Assembly (NCBI GenBank): GCA_964459465.1
Contig: CAYWLR010000012.1
Location: 1-64,000 of the forward strand
DNA length: 64,000 bases
Reading direction: 5' to 3'
From: CALAMC01 sp964459465
GTDB taxonomy: Bacteria > Zixibacteria > MSB-5A5 > GN15 > PGXB01
Numbering within the stretch: position 1 is the stretch's first letter; every line of letters begins with the position of its first letter. Of the stretch, positions 27,910-36,692 are shown piece by piece. The position numbers and the translations under genes are program-made. The notes beneath the pieces were generated by a model. The model made no database searches, was not told where the DNA came from, and worked only from the letters and a program-made list of their open reading frames with translations.

Positions 27910-28928
27910 TGCCGGACCTGAAGTACACCAAGGGGACCGACCGGGAGCATGAAATCAAGCTGGAATCCTCGCTGATCTCGGCAAGCTGGGACAATACCGG
28001 GGCCTTTGCGGGCGGAACGGCCGGGTTTCATGTCGAGACAGCATTTGTCGGCGAGGGAGCCGCGATCAAGGTTACGGGCAAGAGCAAGGACGGCAAAAGA
28101 CTCGGCAAGATTAACGGTGAAGTTCGGGGCAACTCATTTAAGGGCGAATTTGAGATCCCCGACGATACCGATGAGGGAGATGAAATATATTTCGAGTATG
28201 ATTTATCCAAGAACGGCATCAAGGGTAAATCCGATTCAATCCCGGTCTATCCCGCGCCGGTTTTGAAAAAAATGAAATGGTCCAAAGACGAGGCCCGTCG
28301 CGGCGAAGTTCTTACGCTCACGACCGAATTTGAAAAAGTCGACGATGGCGCCGATGCCGTCCTGACCATATATGAGTATGATGAGGACAAAGCCCATGAC
28401 AAAATTGCCGAGATGGATGTCAAGGTCGAGGGCAAAAAGATTCAGGTTGACTGGGAGTATGAACATCACGAAGACACCGATGAAATCCCGACCGATGAGG
28501 AGAAGAAACGTTACGGTGGCAACTACAATCCGCCGGAGTATTTCTTCACGGTGAAAATAGGGGAATTCGTTCTGGGGAAAAAGCAGGAGTCGGGGCTTTT
28601 GAAATTTAAGGATTGGGTGGAGATCGTTCTTAACGATAATATGGGCCGCCCGGTCCCGGATGAAGATTATGTTTTAACCCTGCCCGATGGTACGGAGAAA
28701 AAGGGCAAACTCGATAAAAAGGGGCGGGCGGTTGAAAAGGGTATCCCTCCGGGCAAAATAAGCGTGGAATTCCCCAATCGGAAGGGCGGTGTCCTGTCCG
28801 CCGCAGACGATAAAAGCCCTAAACCGGAGGAAACGGCAAAAGGCGGCTCCGGGGGTGAGCCGCAGGAATCAGCTGATTCATCGGCGGCAGAGGGACAAGA
28901 AGGCGGCTCCGGTTCCGGGACGCAATAG
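27909..28928 (+). CDS. Ig-like T6SS adaptor sharing the PAAR tail module
   Basis: 339 residues, no signal peptide, strongly charged. Residues ~1-110 form one beta-sandwich (IKLESSLISASWDNTGAF...), ~115-225 a second, and ~225-290 a transthyretin-like unit (NDNMGRPVPDEDYVLTLPDG, KGKLDKKGRA). The second and third units parallel the tail of the PAAR protein in order and motif, including the closing V-x-FPN. The C-terminal ~40 residues are a low-complexity Gly/Ser/Glu tail. No catalytic motif. It is probably a linker or adaptor between the spike and the downstream membrane-active protein, or a separately loaded cargo carrier. It starts in a TAATG overlap with the chaperone gene. Confidence 0.6.
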   Translation: MPDLKYTKGTDREHEIKLESSLISASWDNTGAFAGGTAGFHVETAFVGEGAAIKVTGKSKDGKRLGKINGEVRGNSFKGEFEIPDDTDEGDEIYFEYDLSKNGIKGKSDSIPVYPAPVLKKMKWSKDEARRGEVLTLTTEFEKVDDGADAVLTIYEYDEDKAHDKIAEMDVKVEGKKIQVDWEYEHHEDTDEIPTDEEKKRYGGNYNPPEYFFTVKIGEFVLGKKQESGLLKFKDWVEIVLNDNMGRPVPDEDYVLTLPDGTEKKGKLDKKGRAVEKGIPPGKISVEFPNRKGGVLSAADDKSPKPEETAKGGSGGEPQESADSSAAEGQEGGSGSGTQ

Positions 28929-28965
28929 GGGGCAAACGGACGGAATAACGATGAGGTCGTATTAA

Positions 28966-31458
28966 ATGGGCGATCCCGCCAATAAGAAAGCAGTAATCCC
29001 CTCCGGAGGAGTGCAATTTCTGAAAAGCTACGGCACGATTAAAGTGTCGTTCAAGGCTTATAGTTTCTATAATCAGCGGTCGCTGATTGTCACGCCGCTG
29101 GACGGCAAAAATCTGGCCGATTTCAGCAAGAAGTGGGTTTATGCCTATTATGTCCGAAGCAAGGACGAATACATCCTCCACGCAGAGGTATTCATCAACA
29201 GCGGTACCAGTTATGAAGTCGTTTATGATCCCAATATGAGCAAAGCCCGTGCGGAGCGGCGCCAAAAGGTTATTACGAACAAGGGTTATATTGACCTCGA
29301 TGAATCCGAGGGTCGCCGTCAGGGCGGCGGTTATTATTTCGTTGCCAGTCCGGTAGCCATGACCAAAAAGGCGCTGGACAAATTGATGGAAAAGCGGACA
29401 ATTCTTTATAATCTCGGCGATCACGTTGTCAATGATTATAAAAACGACCCCCCGGTTATTTTTGAAGTGAAGGACCCATTCGATGTGGCGGTCGATGTCC
29501 ATGCCGATTACCTGGGCAAGCTCGACGCGTGGGAGGCATTTATCGGTGACGAAAAACGCCAGGCGCGGCTGTTTATCGCCTCCACCCTGAAAAACTGGAT
29601 CGGCGACGACGGCAAGGACCCGGCCGATCTAAAACGCATGCTTAAAAAGGGTGAGCCGGATCGGGAAATAAACAGCTATATCAATTCGGAGAAGACGCAT
29701 CGGACAGCGGCCGAACGGGCGATGGAACACTTTGCCTATGAGGTTTCTTATCCCGAATTTGAGGCGGTTGAGCAATCGGCGCTGGACGGTGGGAATTACG
29801 GTATCGCGATGTTGATGATCCTTTGGGGCATCTGCAGCGAGGGAATGTGCCACACCGCGCCGGGGAGGGCTCTGGCTTATAATCTCGTGTCCGATAAAAA
29901 TAATTTTCTGTCGACGGTCATATTCCCGGAACAGCCCAAAGACTGGGGCATGATTTTTGGCGATTTTGCCGATACCTGGGCGGCTTCGCTGGAAGTGGTT
30001 GGGGAATTGCTGCCGGCCAAAATCAAGAAACTTATGGACGCAGCCAAGTCCGGGACTTTTTCATCGACGCAAAAAGTTCAGATGTATCTCAAGAATTTGA
30101 GCATAGAAACGACTCTTCAGGGGGATTCCCGACTAATCCACGAACGGCTGGAAAAAGGCCAGAGGATGACGGCCGGTTTGAAAAAGGGAAAGCGTGCCAA
30201 AGTTATAAATTCCTTTAAAAAACTGGTGAAAAAAGCCGATGCCGTTATGCCCGATTATACAATTCAGGCCAAAAAGCAACTGGATCTGGCGCAGAAATAC
30301 CACGGGGCCAAGACAAATATCGATTATATTGGCAAATCGATTGGCTTTATACTATATACCGCGAATTTCATTTCCGCCATTGAAGACTTCTGGAACTCAT
30401 ATCCGGATACGAAGGATCAAAAGTTATTATCGGTAATCGGGGCCGGGAGCGATATTTTTGCTCTGGCCAGCGGCGTTGCCGAAGCTTATATGCAAAAACG
30501 AACCGCGTTGAAAGCGGCCAAGGCATTGGGTATGCTCGGAGGCGCCGCCAGTGCAGTATCCGGCGTGATCGATATGCTGGAGCGGATGGAAAAATCGGTC
30601 CACTCGGCCATGAAAACCAAGGATTATGGCAAAGCGGTGGGGATGGGCATCAGCGCCGTCGGGGCGGCCACGACCGCTTTCGCGGGCGGGATAGTCCTTG
30701 TCAAGGCTTTGAGCGGCGGAGCGCTTTTCAGTGAGGCTATCGTGTGTGGCATGACTCTGGGCACGGTCGCCGGCATTATCGGGGTGGTTCTGATGCTGGC
30801 CGGGAGTCTTCTGGTGGCGTGGCTTTCCCGTTCGAAATATCAGGAATTCGCGGAGCATTGTTTTCTGGGCGATGATTATGGCGACGAGATTCACCCCGAC
30901 TGGTCCTCGGTTAAATTCGGGGGCAAAGGCTCATACATGCAACAGATTGCGGCTCTTTACGATTTGATTATCATGTTCAACGTCGAAGTGGTGACGGCTG
31001 TGCTGGAGCGTCCGGGGCTCCCCTACAATACTTATGAATCCAATGGCTTTCGCATTAAGATTACGCCCGGTCTGTTTGACCAGGACACCTGCAAGTTTAT
31101 CGTCAGTCTTCAGGTCGATGCCTATAATATCTGGAATGACCTGTATCTCAAGCATGACAATCTGGTTTTGCCTTTTCAGGGGGCGGGGTGTGTGGTTGAG
31201 AAAGACCAAAACGGACGAGTATCTCTGATAACGCACACATGGACGCGCGATCATAAAAACTATAAGAAGTTAATCCCGAGAAATTCGTACGATTATAAAT
31301 TTAACTACGACTATAAAGTAACACTGCAGTACAGCGGCCGCGACTTTATGGGCCGCCGCCAGTCACTGGAAAGAACGGTCAAACAGAAAGGGAATTTCAG
31401 CGGACGCGGGCAGTATGACAAGACGATGCAGAACGTCGATATCGAACGAGCCCGATAA
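28966..31458 (+). CDS. Candidate membrane-targeting T6SS effector (VasX/colicin-like)
   Basis: 830 residues, no signal peptide. The N-terminal half is soluble; its first part (SKKWVYAYYVRSKDEYILHAEVF) recalls the VasX N-terminal domain. Between about 455 and 625 are several hydrophobic helices (SIGFILYTANFISAIEDFW; GAGSDIFALASGVAEAYM; LGMLGGAASAVSGVI; ISAVGAATTAFAGGIVLV; GTVAGIIGVVLMLAGSLLVAW). Helices buried in a soluble protein are a colicin/VasX-type pore-forming pattern. The C-terminal ~200 residues begin with EHCFLGDDYGDE and end with a beta-rich domain. It is last in the cargo operon, 37 bases after the adaptor gene and after a chaperone known to bind such helices. Immunity, if needed, is not obvious next to it. 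Function is inferred. Confidence 0.6.
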   Translation: MGDPANKKAVIPSGGVQFLKSYGTIKVSFKAYSFYNQRSLIVTPLDGKNLADFSKKWVYAYYVRSKDEYILHAEVFINSGTSYEVVYDPNMSKARAERRQKVITNKGYIDLDESEGRRQGGGYYFVASPVAMTKKALDKLMEKRTILYNLGDHVVNDYKNDPPVIFEVKDPFDVAVDVHADYLGKLDAWEAFIGDEKRQARLFIASTLKNWIGDDGKDPADLKRMLKKGEPDREINSYINSEKTHRTAAERAMEHFAYEVSYPEFEAVEQSALDGGNYGIAMLMILWGICSEGMCHTAPGRALAYNLVSDKNNFLSTVIFPEQPKDWGMIFGDFADTWAASLEVVGELLPAKIKKLMDAAKSGTFSSTQKVQMYLKNLSIETTLQGDSRLIHERLEKGQRMTAGLKKGKRAKVINSFKKLVKKADAVMPDYTIQAKKQLDLAQKYHGAKTNIDYIGKSIGFILYTANFISAIEDFWNSYPDTKDQKLLSVIGAGSDIFALASGVAEAYMQKRTALKAAKALGMLGGAASAVSGVIDMLERMEKSVHSAMKTKDYGKAVGMGISAVGAATTAFAGGIVLVKALSGGALFSEAIVCGMTLGTVAGIIGVVLMLAGSLLVAWLSRSKYQEFAEHCFLGDDYGDEIHPDWSSVKFGGKGSYMQQIAALYDLIIMFNVEVVTAVLERPGLPYNTYESNGFRIKITPGLFDQDTCKFIVSLQVDAYNIWNDLYLKHDNLVLPFQGAGCVVEKDQNGRVSLITHTWTRDHKNYKKLIPRNSYDYKFNYDYKVTLQYSGRDFMGRRQSLERTVKQKGNFSGRGQYDKTMQNVDIERAR

Positions 31459-31525
31459 CACGAAATAGGCCCTCGGGCAATATTCAATTTGGCAAAAACC
31501 GTTGTATAAACGGCAGATATAAAAC

Positions 31526-31554
31526 TTGACTTTAAAAACAGTCGAAACTATGTT
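31526..31554 (+). promoter_or_regulatory. Candidate sigma70 promoter of the T6SS machine operon
   Basis: TTGACT, 17-base spacer, TATGTT, in the 184-bp gap between the cargo operon and the split ClpV gene. The start codon lies about 88 bases downstream. The architecture resembles the two other promoters of the locus. Confidence 0.55.
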
Positions 31555-31642
31555 TCTGTGTTAATATAAGGCTTCTGGGAATGGCAATCGTGGCGTGGGT
31601 TCGACAAACAAGCAACGCGTACAGGGAGTAATATAATAAATT

Positions 31643-33115
31643 ATGGACATAGCCAATTATTCAGCCGATTCCAGAGCGGTAATCAAAGTCGCGCGGGAAG
31701 TGGCAACGACTTTTCGTCATCCGGAAATCGATGTCGAGCATCTGCTTATTGCGGTTATTCGGCATGAGGGCACTGCCGTCGAATCGATATTAAACCAGGT
31801 TGATAAAAGCCCGGCTTTCATCGAACACATAATCGAAACATACCTGAAGGATCGTTCCTCGCGCTCCAAACCGAGGGAAAATCTGACCATATCTCCCGGC
31901 GTGGAAGAAGTCCTGACGCAGGCGATAGAAGAAAAAACCCGGCTTTATGACCCGCTGGTCGAGCCGGAACATATTTTTATAGCCATTTTCGATCCCAAAT
32001 CCAAACTGGCGCCCTACGTGCGCGACAAAATCGACCTGACCAAAGAGGGGATTTACCGAGCCATTGCCGAATCCAAGACGGTCGAGGAGATTACTGCCGC
32101 GGTGGACAAGAAAAAGGCGGCCGGTGACGTGGATGCGGATGAAAAATCGGGCCGCGAGGTGGCCGGATCATTGCGCTATTGTATTGATTTGACCAATCAG
32201 GCGGCGGCCGGGCAGTTCGACCCCTGCATCGGACGAGACCGCGAAATCCAGCAGACCATTCAAATCTTATTACGACGCCGTAAAAATTCTCCGGTATTGG
32301 TTGGGGGCGCCGGCGTTGGCAAGACGGCAATTGTCGAGGGCTTCGCCATGGCGGTTGTCAACAAGCAGGTGCCCAAGTCGCTTCAGGACGTGCGTGTTCT
32401 CGAATTGGATATGGGGGCCATGGTGGCCGGGGCCAAATACAAGGGTGAATTTGAAGAAAGATTCAAGGCGCTGGTCGGCGAAGTGGTTAAAAGCGGCGGC
32501 AAAGTTATTTTATTCATAGACGAGATTCATACCATAACCGCGGCCGGTTCGACCGGGGGTGGGATGGACGCCGCCAACCTGATTAAGCCGGCGCTGGCGC
32601 GCGGTCAACTGCGCTTGATTGGAGCGACAACCGAAGAGGAGTATATTAAATATCTCGAAAAGGATAAGGCCCTTGACCGTCGATTCGAGAAGGTGAAGAT
32701 AGAGCAACCCAGTTACGAATCCTGCGTCCGGATAGTCAAGGGTGTCGCCCCCAAATATGAGGAGCATCATAAGATAAAATTCACCGAGGATGCCATCGCC
32801 GGGTCGGTCAAATTCGCCATGCGCTATTTGAGCGAACGCAATCTGCCGGACGTGGCACTCGATGTGGTCGATGAGGCGGCTTCGCAGTTTGCCACCAAGA
32901 AGGAGTACACCGAGGCCAACTTCCCGGCCGTCGAGGAACACATCAAAGAATTGGAAAAGCTTTTGGCCGATTGCGAAGGCAAAGACCCGGAAAAGGACCG
33001 AGAGGTTTTCGGAAGGTTGTATGACCGGTATGAGGCCTTTTCTTTGAGCATGGACATGCTCGATGAGTACTGGGGTTATCGGGTGGAAACAATGGCCAAG
33101 GGGGGGAATGAATAA
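31643..33115 (+). CDS. tssH: ClpV-like ATPase, N-terminal half (Clp-N domain and first AAA+ module)
   Basis: 490 residues. The Clp N-terminal repeat domain (about 1-145: AREVATTFRHPEIDVEHLLIA) should recognise contracted sheath. The D1 AAA+ module (about 175-420) has Walker A GGAGVGKT (about 221-228), the pore loop KYKGEFEERF, Walker B VILFIDEIH, and ATTEEEY. A short coiled segment (HIKELEKLLADCEGK...) is all that remains of the ClpB-type middle domain. The reading frame then stops and the second half follows from a TAATG overlap in another frame. Together the two products (853 residues) are close to a normal ClpV. This half resembles ClpV/ClpB/ClpC; the assignment to ClpV is from context. 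Confidence 0.88.
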   Translation: MDIANYSADSRAVIKVAREVATTFRHPEIDVEHLLIAVIRHEGTAVESILNQVDKSPAFIEHIIETYLKDRSSRSKPRENLTISPGVEEVLTQAIEEKTRLYDPLVEPEHIFIAIFDPKSKLAPYVRDKIDLTKEGIYRAIAESKTVEEITAAVDKKKAAGDVDADEKSGREVAGSLRYCIDLTNQAAAGQFDPCIGRDREIQQTIQILLRRRKNSPVLVGGAGVGKTAIVEGFAMAVVNKQVPKSLQDVRVLELDMGAMVAGAKYKGEFEERFKALVGEVVKSGGKVILFIDEIHTITAAGSTGGGMDAANLIKPALARGQLRLIGATTEEEYIKYLEKDKALDRRFEKVKIEQPSYESCVRIVKGVAPKYEEHHKIKFTEDAIAGSVKFAMRYLSERNLPDVALDVVDEAASQFATKKEYTEANFPAVEEHIKELEKLLADCEGKDPEKDREVFGRLYDRYEAFSLSMDMLDEYWGYRVETMAKGGNE

Positions 33116-34206
33116 TGGATCGACCAAAATTCAAAGATATAAAGGATAAATTCGGCGAATACAAGAGCAAATTTTCGGCGATTAAAGGCGTCGTGGCCAA
33201 TATGCAACCAGTTATCGATGACGCCGATATCGCGTCGGTGATTGCCCGGAGAACGGGCATTCCCGTTTCGAAGATGATGACAGCCGAAAAGGACCGGCTG
33301 ATTCACATGGAAGAATTTTTGTCAAAGAAAATTGTCGGGCAGGAAAAGGCCATCAAGGCCATCGCCAATGCCGTGCGCAAGTCGCGTGCGGGTCTGAAGC
33401 TGGCGCATCGGCCGATGGGTTCGTTTTTATTCCTGGGGCCAACCGGAACCGGGAAGACGTATTTGCCGAAACTTCTGGCGGAATTTTTGTTCGACGACAA
33501 GAACGCGATGGTGCGGCTGGACATGTCGGAGTTCATGGAATCGCATTCGGTGGCCAAGATGATCGGGGCGCCACCGGGGTATGTCGGTTATGAAGCGGGG
33601 GGACTTCTGACCGAAGCCGTCCGGCGCAAACCATTTTCGATAATTCTTTTCGATGAAGTCGAGAAAGCTCACCCCGATGTCTTCAATGTTCTGTTGCAGC
33701 TTCTCGACGACGGTCGTCTGACCGACGGCCAGGGTCGGACGGTCGATTTTTCGAATACCATGGTCGTGCTGACCTCCAATTATGCGGCCGACAAGATTCT
33801 CGACGCCGACCGCGAGGGACGCGACGTCAACATGGAAGAGGTCCGGTCGTTTATATTCACCAAGTTCCGACCGGAATTTCTCAACCGTCTCAACGATATT
33901 ATCGTATATCATTCATTCACCCAGGAACAGGTCGAGGTCATCGCGGGCCTCGAATTCAAGGGTGTCGTGGCCATGTTGAAAGACCAGAATATCGAGGCGG
34001 AGTTGAGTGAGGCGGCCCGCAAGAAAATCGCGGCCGACGGTTATACCATGGAACTGGGAGCCCGGCCGATTCAAAGGACAATCGAGCGCGATATTATAAA
34101 CAAGCTGTCGGTCGATATTATAACCGGTCAGGTTAAATCCGGCGATAAGGTATCGATCGACGTAAAAGATGACAGCTACGTATTTACCGTTATCGGGAAA
34201 AAGTAA
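33115..34206 (+). CDS. tssH: ClpV-like ATPase, C-terminal half (second AAA+ module)
   Basis: 363 residues. The N-terminal ~70 residues are a linker (DIASVIARRTGIPVSKM is the normal start of D2 in Clp proteins), then Walker A GPTGTGKT (about 108-115), pore loop GYVGYE, Walker B IILFDEVEKAHPDV, sensor-1 VVLTSNYA, an arginine-finger region (FRPEFLNRLND) and a ClpB D2-small domain (LGARPIQRTIERDI). All ATPase residues seem intact. Its ATG shares a base with the stop of the first half, so translation is probably by re-initiation. It should assemble with the N-terminal half to recycle TssB/TssC sheath. A sequencing frameshift is the main alternative, but complete motifs on both sides and the neat TAATG argue against it. 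Confidence 0.88.
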   Translation: MDRPKFKDIKDKFGEYKSKFSAIKGVVANMQPVIDDADIASVIARRTGIPVSKMMTAEKDRLIHMEEFLSKKIVGQEKAIKAIANAVRKSRAGLKLAHRPMGSFLFLGPTGTGKTYLPKLLAEFLFDDKNAMVRLDMSEFMESHSVAKMIGAPPGYVGYEAGGLLTEAVRRKPFSIILFDEVEKAHPDVFNVLLQLLDDGRLTDGQGRTVDFSNTMVVLTSNYAADKILDADREGRDVNMEEVRSFIFTKFRPEFLNRLNDIIVYHSFTQEQVEVIAGLEFKGVVAMLKDQNIEAELSEAARKKIAADGYTMELGARPIQRTIERDIINKLSVDIITGQVKSGDKVSIDVKDDSYVFTVIGKK

Positions 34207-34236
34207 ACTAACAATATAAACCCCAGGGAGGATTGC

Positions 34237-34677
34237 ATGGCGAAATTCATCCTCGGCGCCACCGAGAAGGTCAAGCGCGACGATTCGATCCCGGTCGAGC
34301 TATTGCCTTCCAACAAACTATTGTACGCCGCCAAGTTGAACAATGAGGAAGATGCCGACGCGACGCCGGTTCGGTGCAACAATCTCAAGGAAGTGTTCGA
34401 GAAATTCCGGCCGTCGTTCGACGTCGAGCTGGAATCGACCGACGGCGAACCGGTTAACGCTCAATTCGAAATCAGGGCTATGAAGGATTTCACGTCCAAG
34501 GAATTGATCGAGAAAAACGACTACCTGTCTTCGGTGTATTACGGTAAGGAGATTCTGTCGGATCTCGACAAGCAGTTGAAGAAAAACAATGCCCTGATTA
34601 AGACCCTTAATGACAAGGAAAAGAAGGAAGCATTGTTGAAAGTGGCCAGTTATTATATTGACCTTTTGACGGAATAA
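34237..34677 (+). CDS. tssB: T6SS sheath small subunit TssB/VipA
   Basis: 146 residues, slightly shorter than the usual ~160-180. It has the TssB pattern: VELLPSNKLLYAAKLN at the start, NLKEVFEKFRPSFDVELES, a F-E-I-R-A-M-K-D-F segment, and a C-terminal coiled helix that binds TssC and ClpV. It follows the split ClpV by 30 bases with a GGGAGG Shine-Dalgarno and precedes TssC by 17 bases, the universal order for sheath genes. Confidence 0.9.
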   Translation: MAKFILGATEKVKRDDSIPVELLPSNKLLYAAKLNNEEDADATPVRCNNLKEVFEKFRPSFDVELESTDGEPVNAQFEIRAMKDFTSKELIEKNDYLSSVYYGKEILSDLDKQLKKNNALIKTLNDKEKKEALLKVASYYIDLLTE

Positions 34678-34694
34678 AAGTGAGGAATTGACAT

Positions 34695-36116
34695 ATGGGT
34701 GAAGAAGAAAAGCAGTTGCAGCCGGAGCGAACCCCCGCCGCCGAGTCCGCGGCCCCGGTGGCCGAAAAGATTTCCGACGAAGAATTTTCATCTCTTATGG
34801 GCGAGACTTTCGGGGATTTCAAAAAGCTGGCGTCGCTTTTACCATCGTTCAAGACCAGCGATGGCGACCTGGTGCGCGGCGTGGAATGGCTCGACCCCAA
34901 AAAGGACTTTCAGCGGAAGGAGTTCCTGACCAAGGGGGAATACGCCAAGCAGCGTCAGCTTTTGGGACAGCGGCTGAAAATGTGGGTGGACAGCTTGTCC
35001 AAGAGCAATAATCTGGATGAAGTCCGCAAGCACATCAACGCCGAAGCCACCAAGCTGGAAACCAATCTCGAAAAAAACATGAAGAAGGTTCATCGGGCCA
35101 GTCGCGAATTGGAGACGACCTACCGGGCCATCGATAAATTCTTCACGAATGCCCAACAGGAGCCGGATGAAAAGGTCAATGCCTATTTTGCCAATGTCGG
35201 CATCGATCGCCTGACCGACCCGGATGATAAGGCGAAATTCGAAGAACTCTGCAAGGCGGTGGCCGACCTTTATCGCGAGTGGAGCATCAAGGAGTGTTTT
35301 TCCCTGGCGGTCATTCCCGGCTATCTGGGAAGCGTCGAAAACATCGACAATTTTGCCCGTCAACTCGGGTTCGCCAACAAGCTTCACATCATGACCGATC
35401 TGCCCAATTTCGAATCCTACGAAGAAGTCATGGAAATGCTTGAAGACCCCAATTATGCCAACTTGATGGGTTCGGATGCCTATAAGCAATACGTATCGGT
35501 ATTCGCCAATTACCTTCAGGCCCGGACAGCCAATCAATTCGAAGACGAGGATATGTGGATTCCGCCGTCATCGGTCGTGGCCGGCCTGATGTACAAGGGC
35601 GATACGACCGTTGGCATGCAACAGCCTTCGGCCGGTTTCAAGTACGGCAAAGTCGCCGACGCCAAGTACATCCGTTTCAAAGCCAATCAGCCCGACGCCA
35701 GCAAGATCAACGAAAAGGGCGTCAATCCGATGGTCAGCTTCGAAGGGTCGGCGGTGTCGATGGGGGCGGCCACGCTCTATAACAAGGAAACGTTCAACGT
35801 TTATTCGATTCGGCGGACGTACGATTACGTTTACAAGACGTTGCGCAATTATCTCAACAAGCAGACGTTTTCAGTCATCGACCAGAAATTTATCGACACC
35901 ATGCGCAAGGATATCGATAAATTCATGAAGGCCATTTCGGGCGGCGATAATATCCTCCAGGATTACAAGATCGAGATTTTCGCCGATGACGAAATGCGTA
36001 AGCGTCAGGAAGTCGATATCAAGGTGGCCTTGAATCCGAAGTATCCGGCGCGAACCTTCAACATCGAATTCACCGCCTGGAACGAAGAAAACCAGACGAG
36101 CGTAAAGGACAAATAA
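34695..36116 (+). CDS. tssC: T6SS sheath large subunit TssC/VipB
   Basis: 473 residues. It has an acidic N-terminus, a long helical region (VRKHINAEATKLETNLEKN), then the TssC core (YREWSIKECFSLAVIPGYLGSVENIDNFARQLGFANK) and the conserved end where the two sheath subunits interlock (FAVIDQKF-like: TFSVIDQKFIDTMRKDIDKFMKAI; KVALNPKYPARTFNIEF). It forms the contractile tail sheath with TssB in the cytoplasm. Length is normal. The gene is followed by a hairpin and then hcp. Confidence 0.9.
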   Translation: MGEEEKQLQPERTPAAESAAPVAEKISDEEFSSLMGETFGDFKKLASLLPSFKTSDGDLVRGVEWLDPKKDFQRKEFLTKGEYAKQRQLLGQRLKMWVDSLSKSNNLDEVRKHINAEATKLETNLEKNMKKVHRASRELETTYRAIDKFFTNAQQEPDEKVNAYFANVGIDRLTDPDDKAKFEELCKAVADLYREWSIKECFSLAVIPGYLGSVENIDNFARQLGFANKLHIMTDLPNFESYEEVMEMLEDPNYANLMGSDAYKQYVSVFANYLQARTANQFEDEDMWIPPSSVVAGLMYKGDTTVGMQQPSAGFKYGKVADAKYIRFKANQPDASKINEKGVNPMVSFEGSAVSMGAATLYNKETFNVYSIRRTYDYVYKTLRNYLNKQTFSVIDQKFIDTMRKDIDKFMKAISGGDNILQDYKIEIFADDEMRKRQEVDIKVALNPKYPARTFNIEFTAWNEENQTSVKDK

Positions 36117-36129
36117 ACGGAATCGAACG

Positions 36130-36159
36130 CGGGGCAACCTCCGGCATGAGGTTTCCCCG
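36130..36159 (+). promoter_or_regulatory. Hairpin between tssC and hcp
   Basis: An 11-bp stem with one mismatch (CGGGGCAACCT / AGGTTTCCCCG) and 8-base loop. There is no T-run, so it more likely stabilises or separates mRNA segments than terminates. With the matching hairpin after hcp it brackets that gene. Confidence 0.5.
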
Positions 36160-36215
36160 ATGCATAAGATAATTTAAACAATAACCGTATAACCAATTAA
36201 CCAGGGAGAAATGCA

Positions 36216-36620
36216 ATGGCACGGAGACCAGTTTTAGAAATAGACGGCGTCGTTTATAAGAACGTCTATGAAGTCTCTTATGAGCTCTATACGGCCAAGG
36301 ATGAAACCGGCCGTCCTTCCGACCGCGCTCACGCCGGAACCGTCAAAATCACTCGCGAATCCGATGAAAACACGGATATTTATCGCTGGGCGACCGATTC
36401 CAGTAAACCCAACTGGAAGTCGGGCAAGGTCATATTCAAAACCCCGGATGATTCCACGATGAAGGAATTGGCCTGGGAGGAGGGTTTCATCACGAAATAT
36501 GAGGAAACCATTCCCCACATCAAGAACAACCCGGACGATCAGGTTTACGAGCATTTCGAAATTTCCTGTCATAAGCTTACGGTCGGCGGGGTTGAGTTAG
36601 ATAACCGCTGGGAAGAATAG
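36216..36620 (+). CDS. tssD: T6SS inner tube protein Hcp (TssD), Bacteroidota type iii-like
   Basis: 134 residues, so shorter than the ~160-170 typical of proteobacterial Hcp. It forms hexameric rings that stack into the tube. The pattern MARRPVLEIDGVVYKNVYEVSYELY, then ETGRPSDRAHAGTVKI, TDIYRW, SGKVIFKTPDDSTMKELAWEEG and the closing FEISCHKLTVGGVELDNRW closely resembles the TssD of Bacteroidota T6SSiii systems. The gene is bracketed by two hairpins and has an AGGGAG Shine-Dalgarno, in keeping with the high expression Hcp needs. Confidence 0.88.
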   Translation: MARRPVLEIDGVVYKNVYEVSYELYTAKDETGRPSDRAHAGTVKITRESDENTDIYRWATDSSKPNWKSGKVIFKTPDDSTMKELAWEEGFITKYEETIPHIKNNPDDQVYEHFEISCHKLTVGGVELDNRWEE

Positions 36621-36634
36621 CCTTGCGAAGAAAT

Positions 36635-36660
36635 CGGGGCGGGGCCAATGCCTCGCCCCG
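36635..36660 (+). promoter_or_regulatory. Stable GC hairpin after hcp
   Basis: An 11-bp stem (CGGGGCGGGGC / GCCTCGCCCCG, one G-T pair) with a CAAT tetraloop. It is followed by TTAATATG, not a strong T-run. It could partly terminate or protect the hcp transcript, giving more Hcp than VgrG. Confidence 0.6.
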
Positions 36661-36692
36661 TTAATATGTAATTATTAAAATGGATTAATGCC

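Noticed and set aside
33100..33120. Split ClpV as a simple assembly frameshift
   Set aside because: Not fully excluded, but the stop and start share a base in a TAATG typical of coupling, as in the DUF1795/adaptor junction at 27909 of the same locus.
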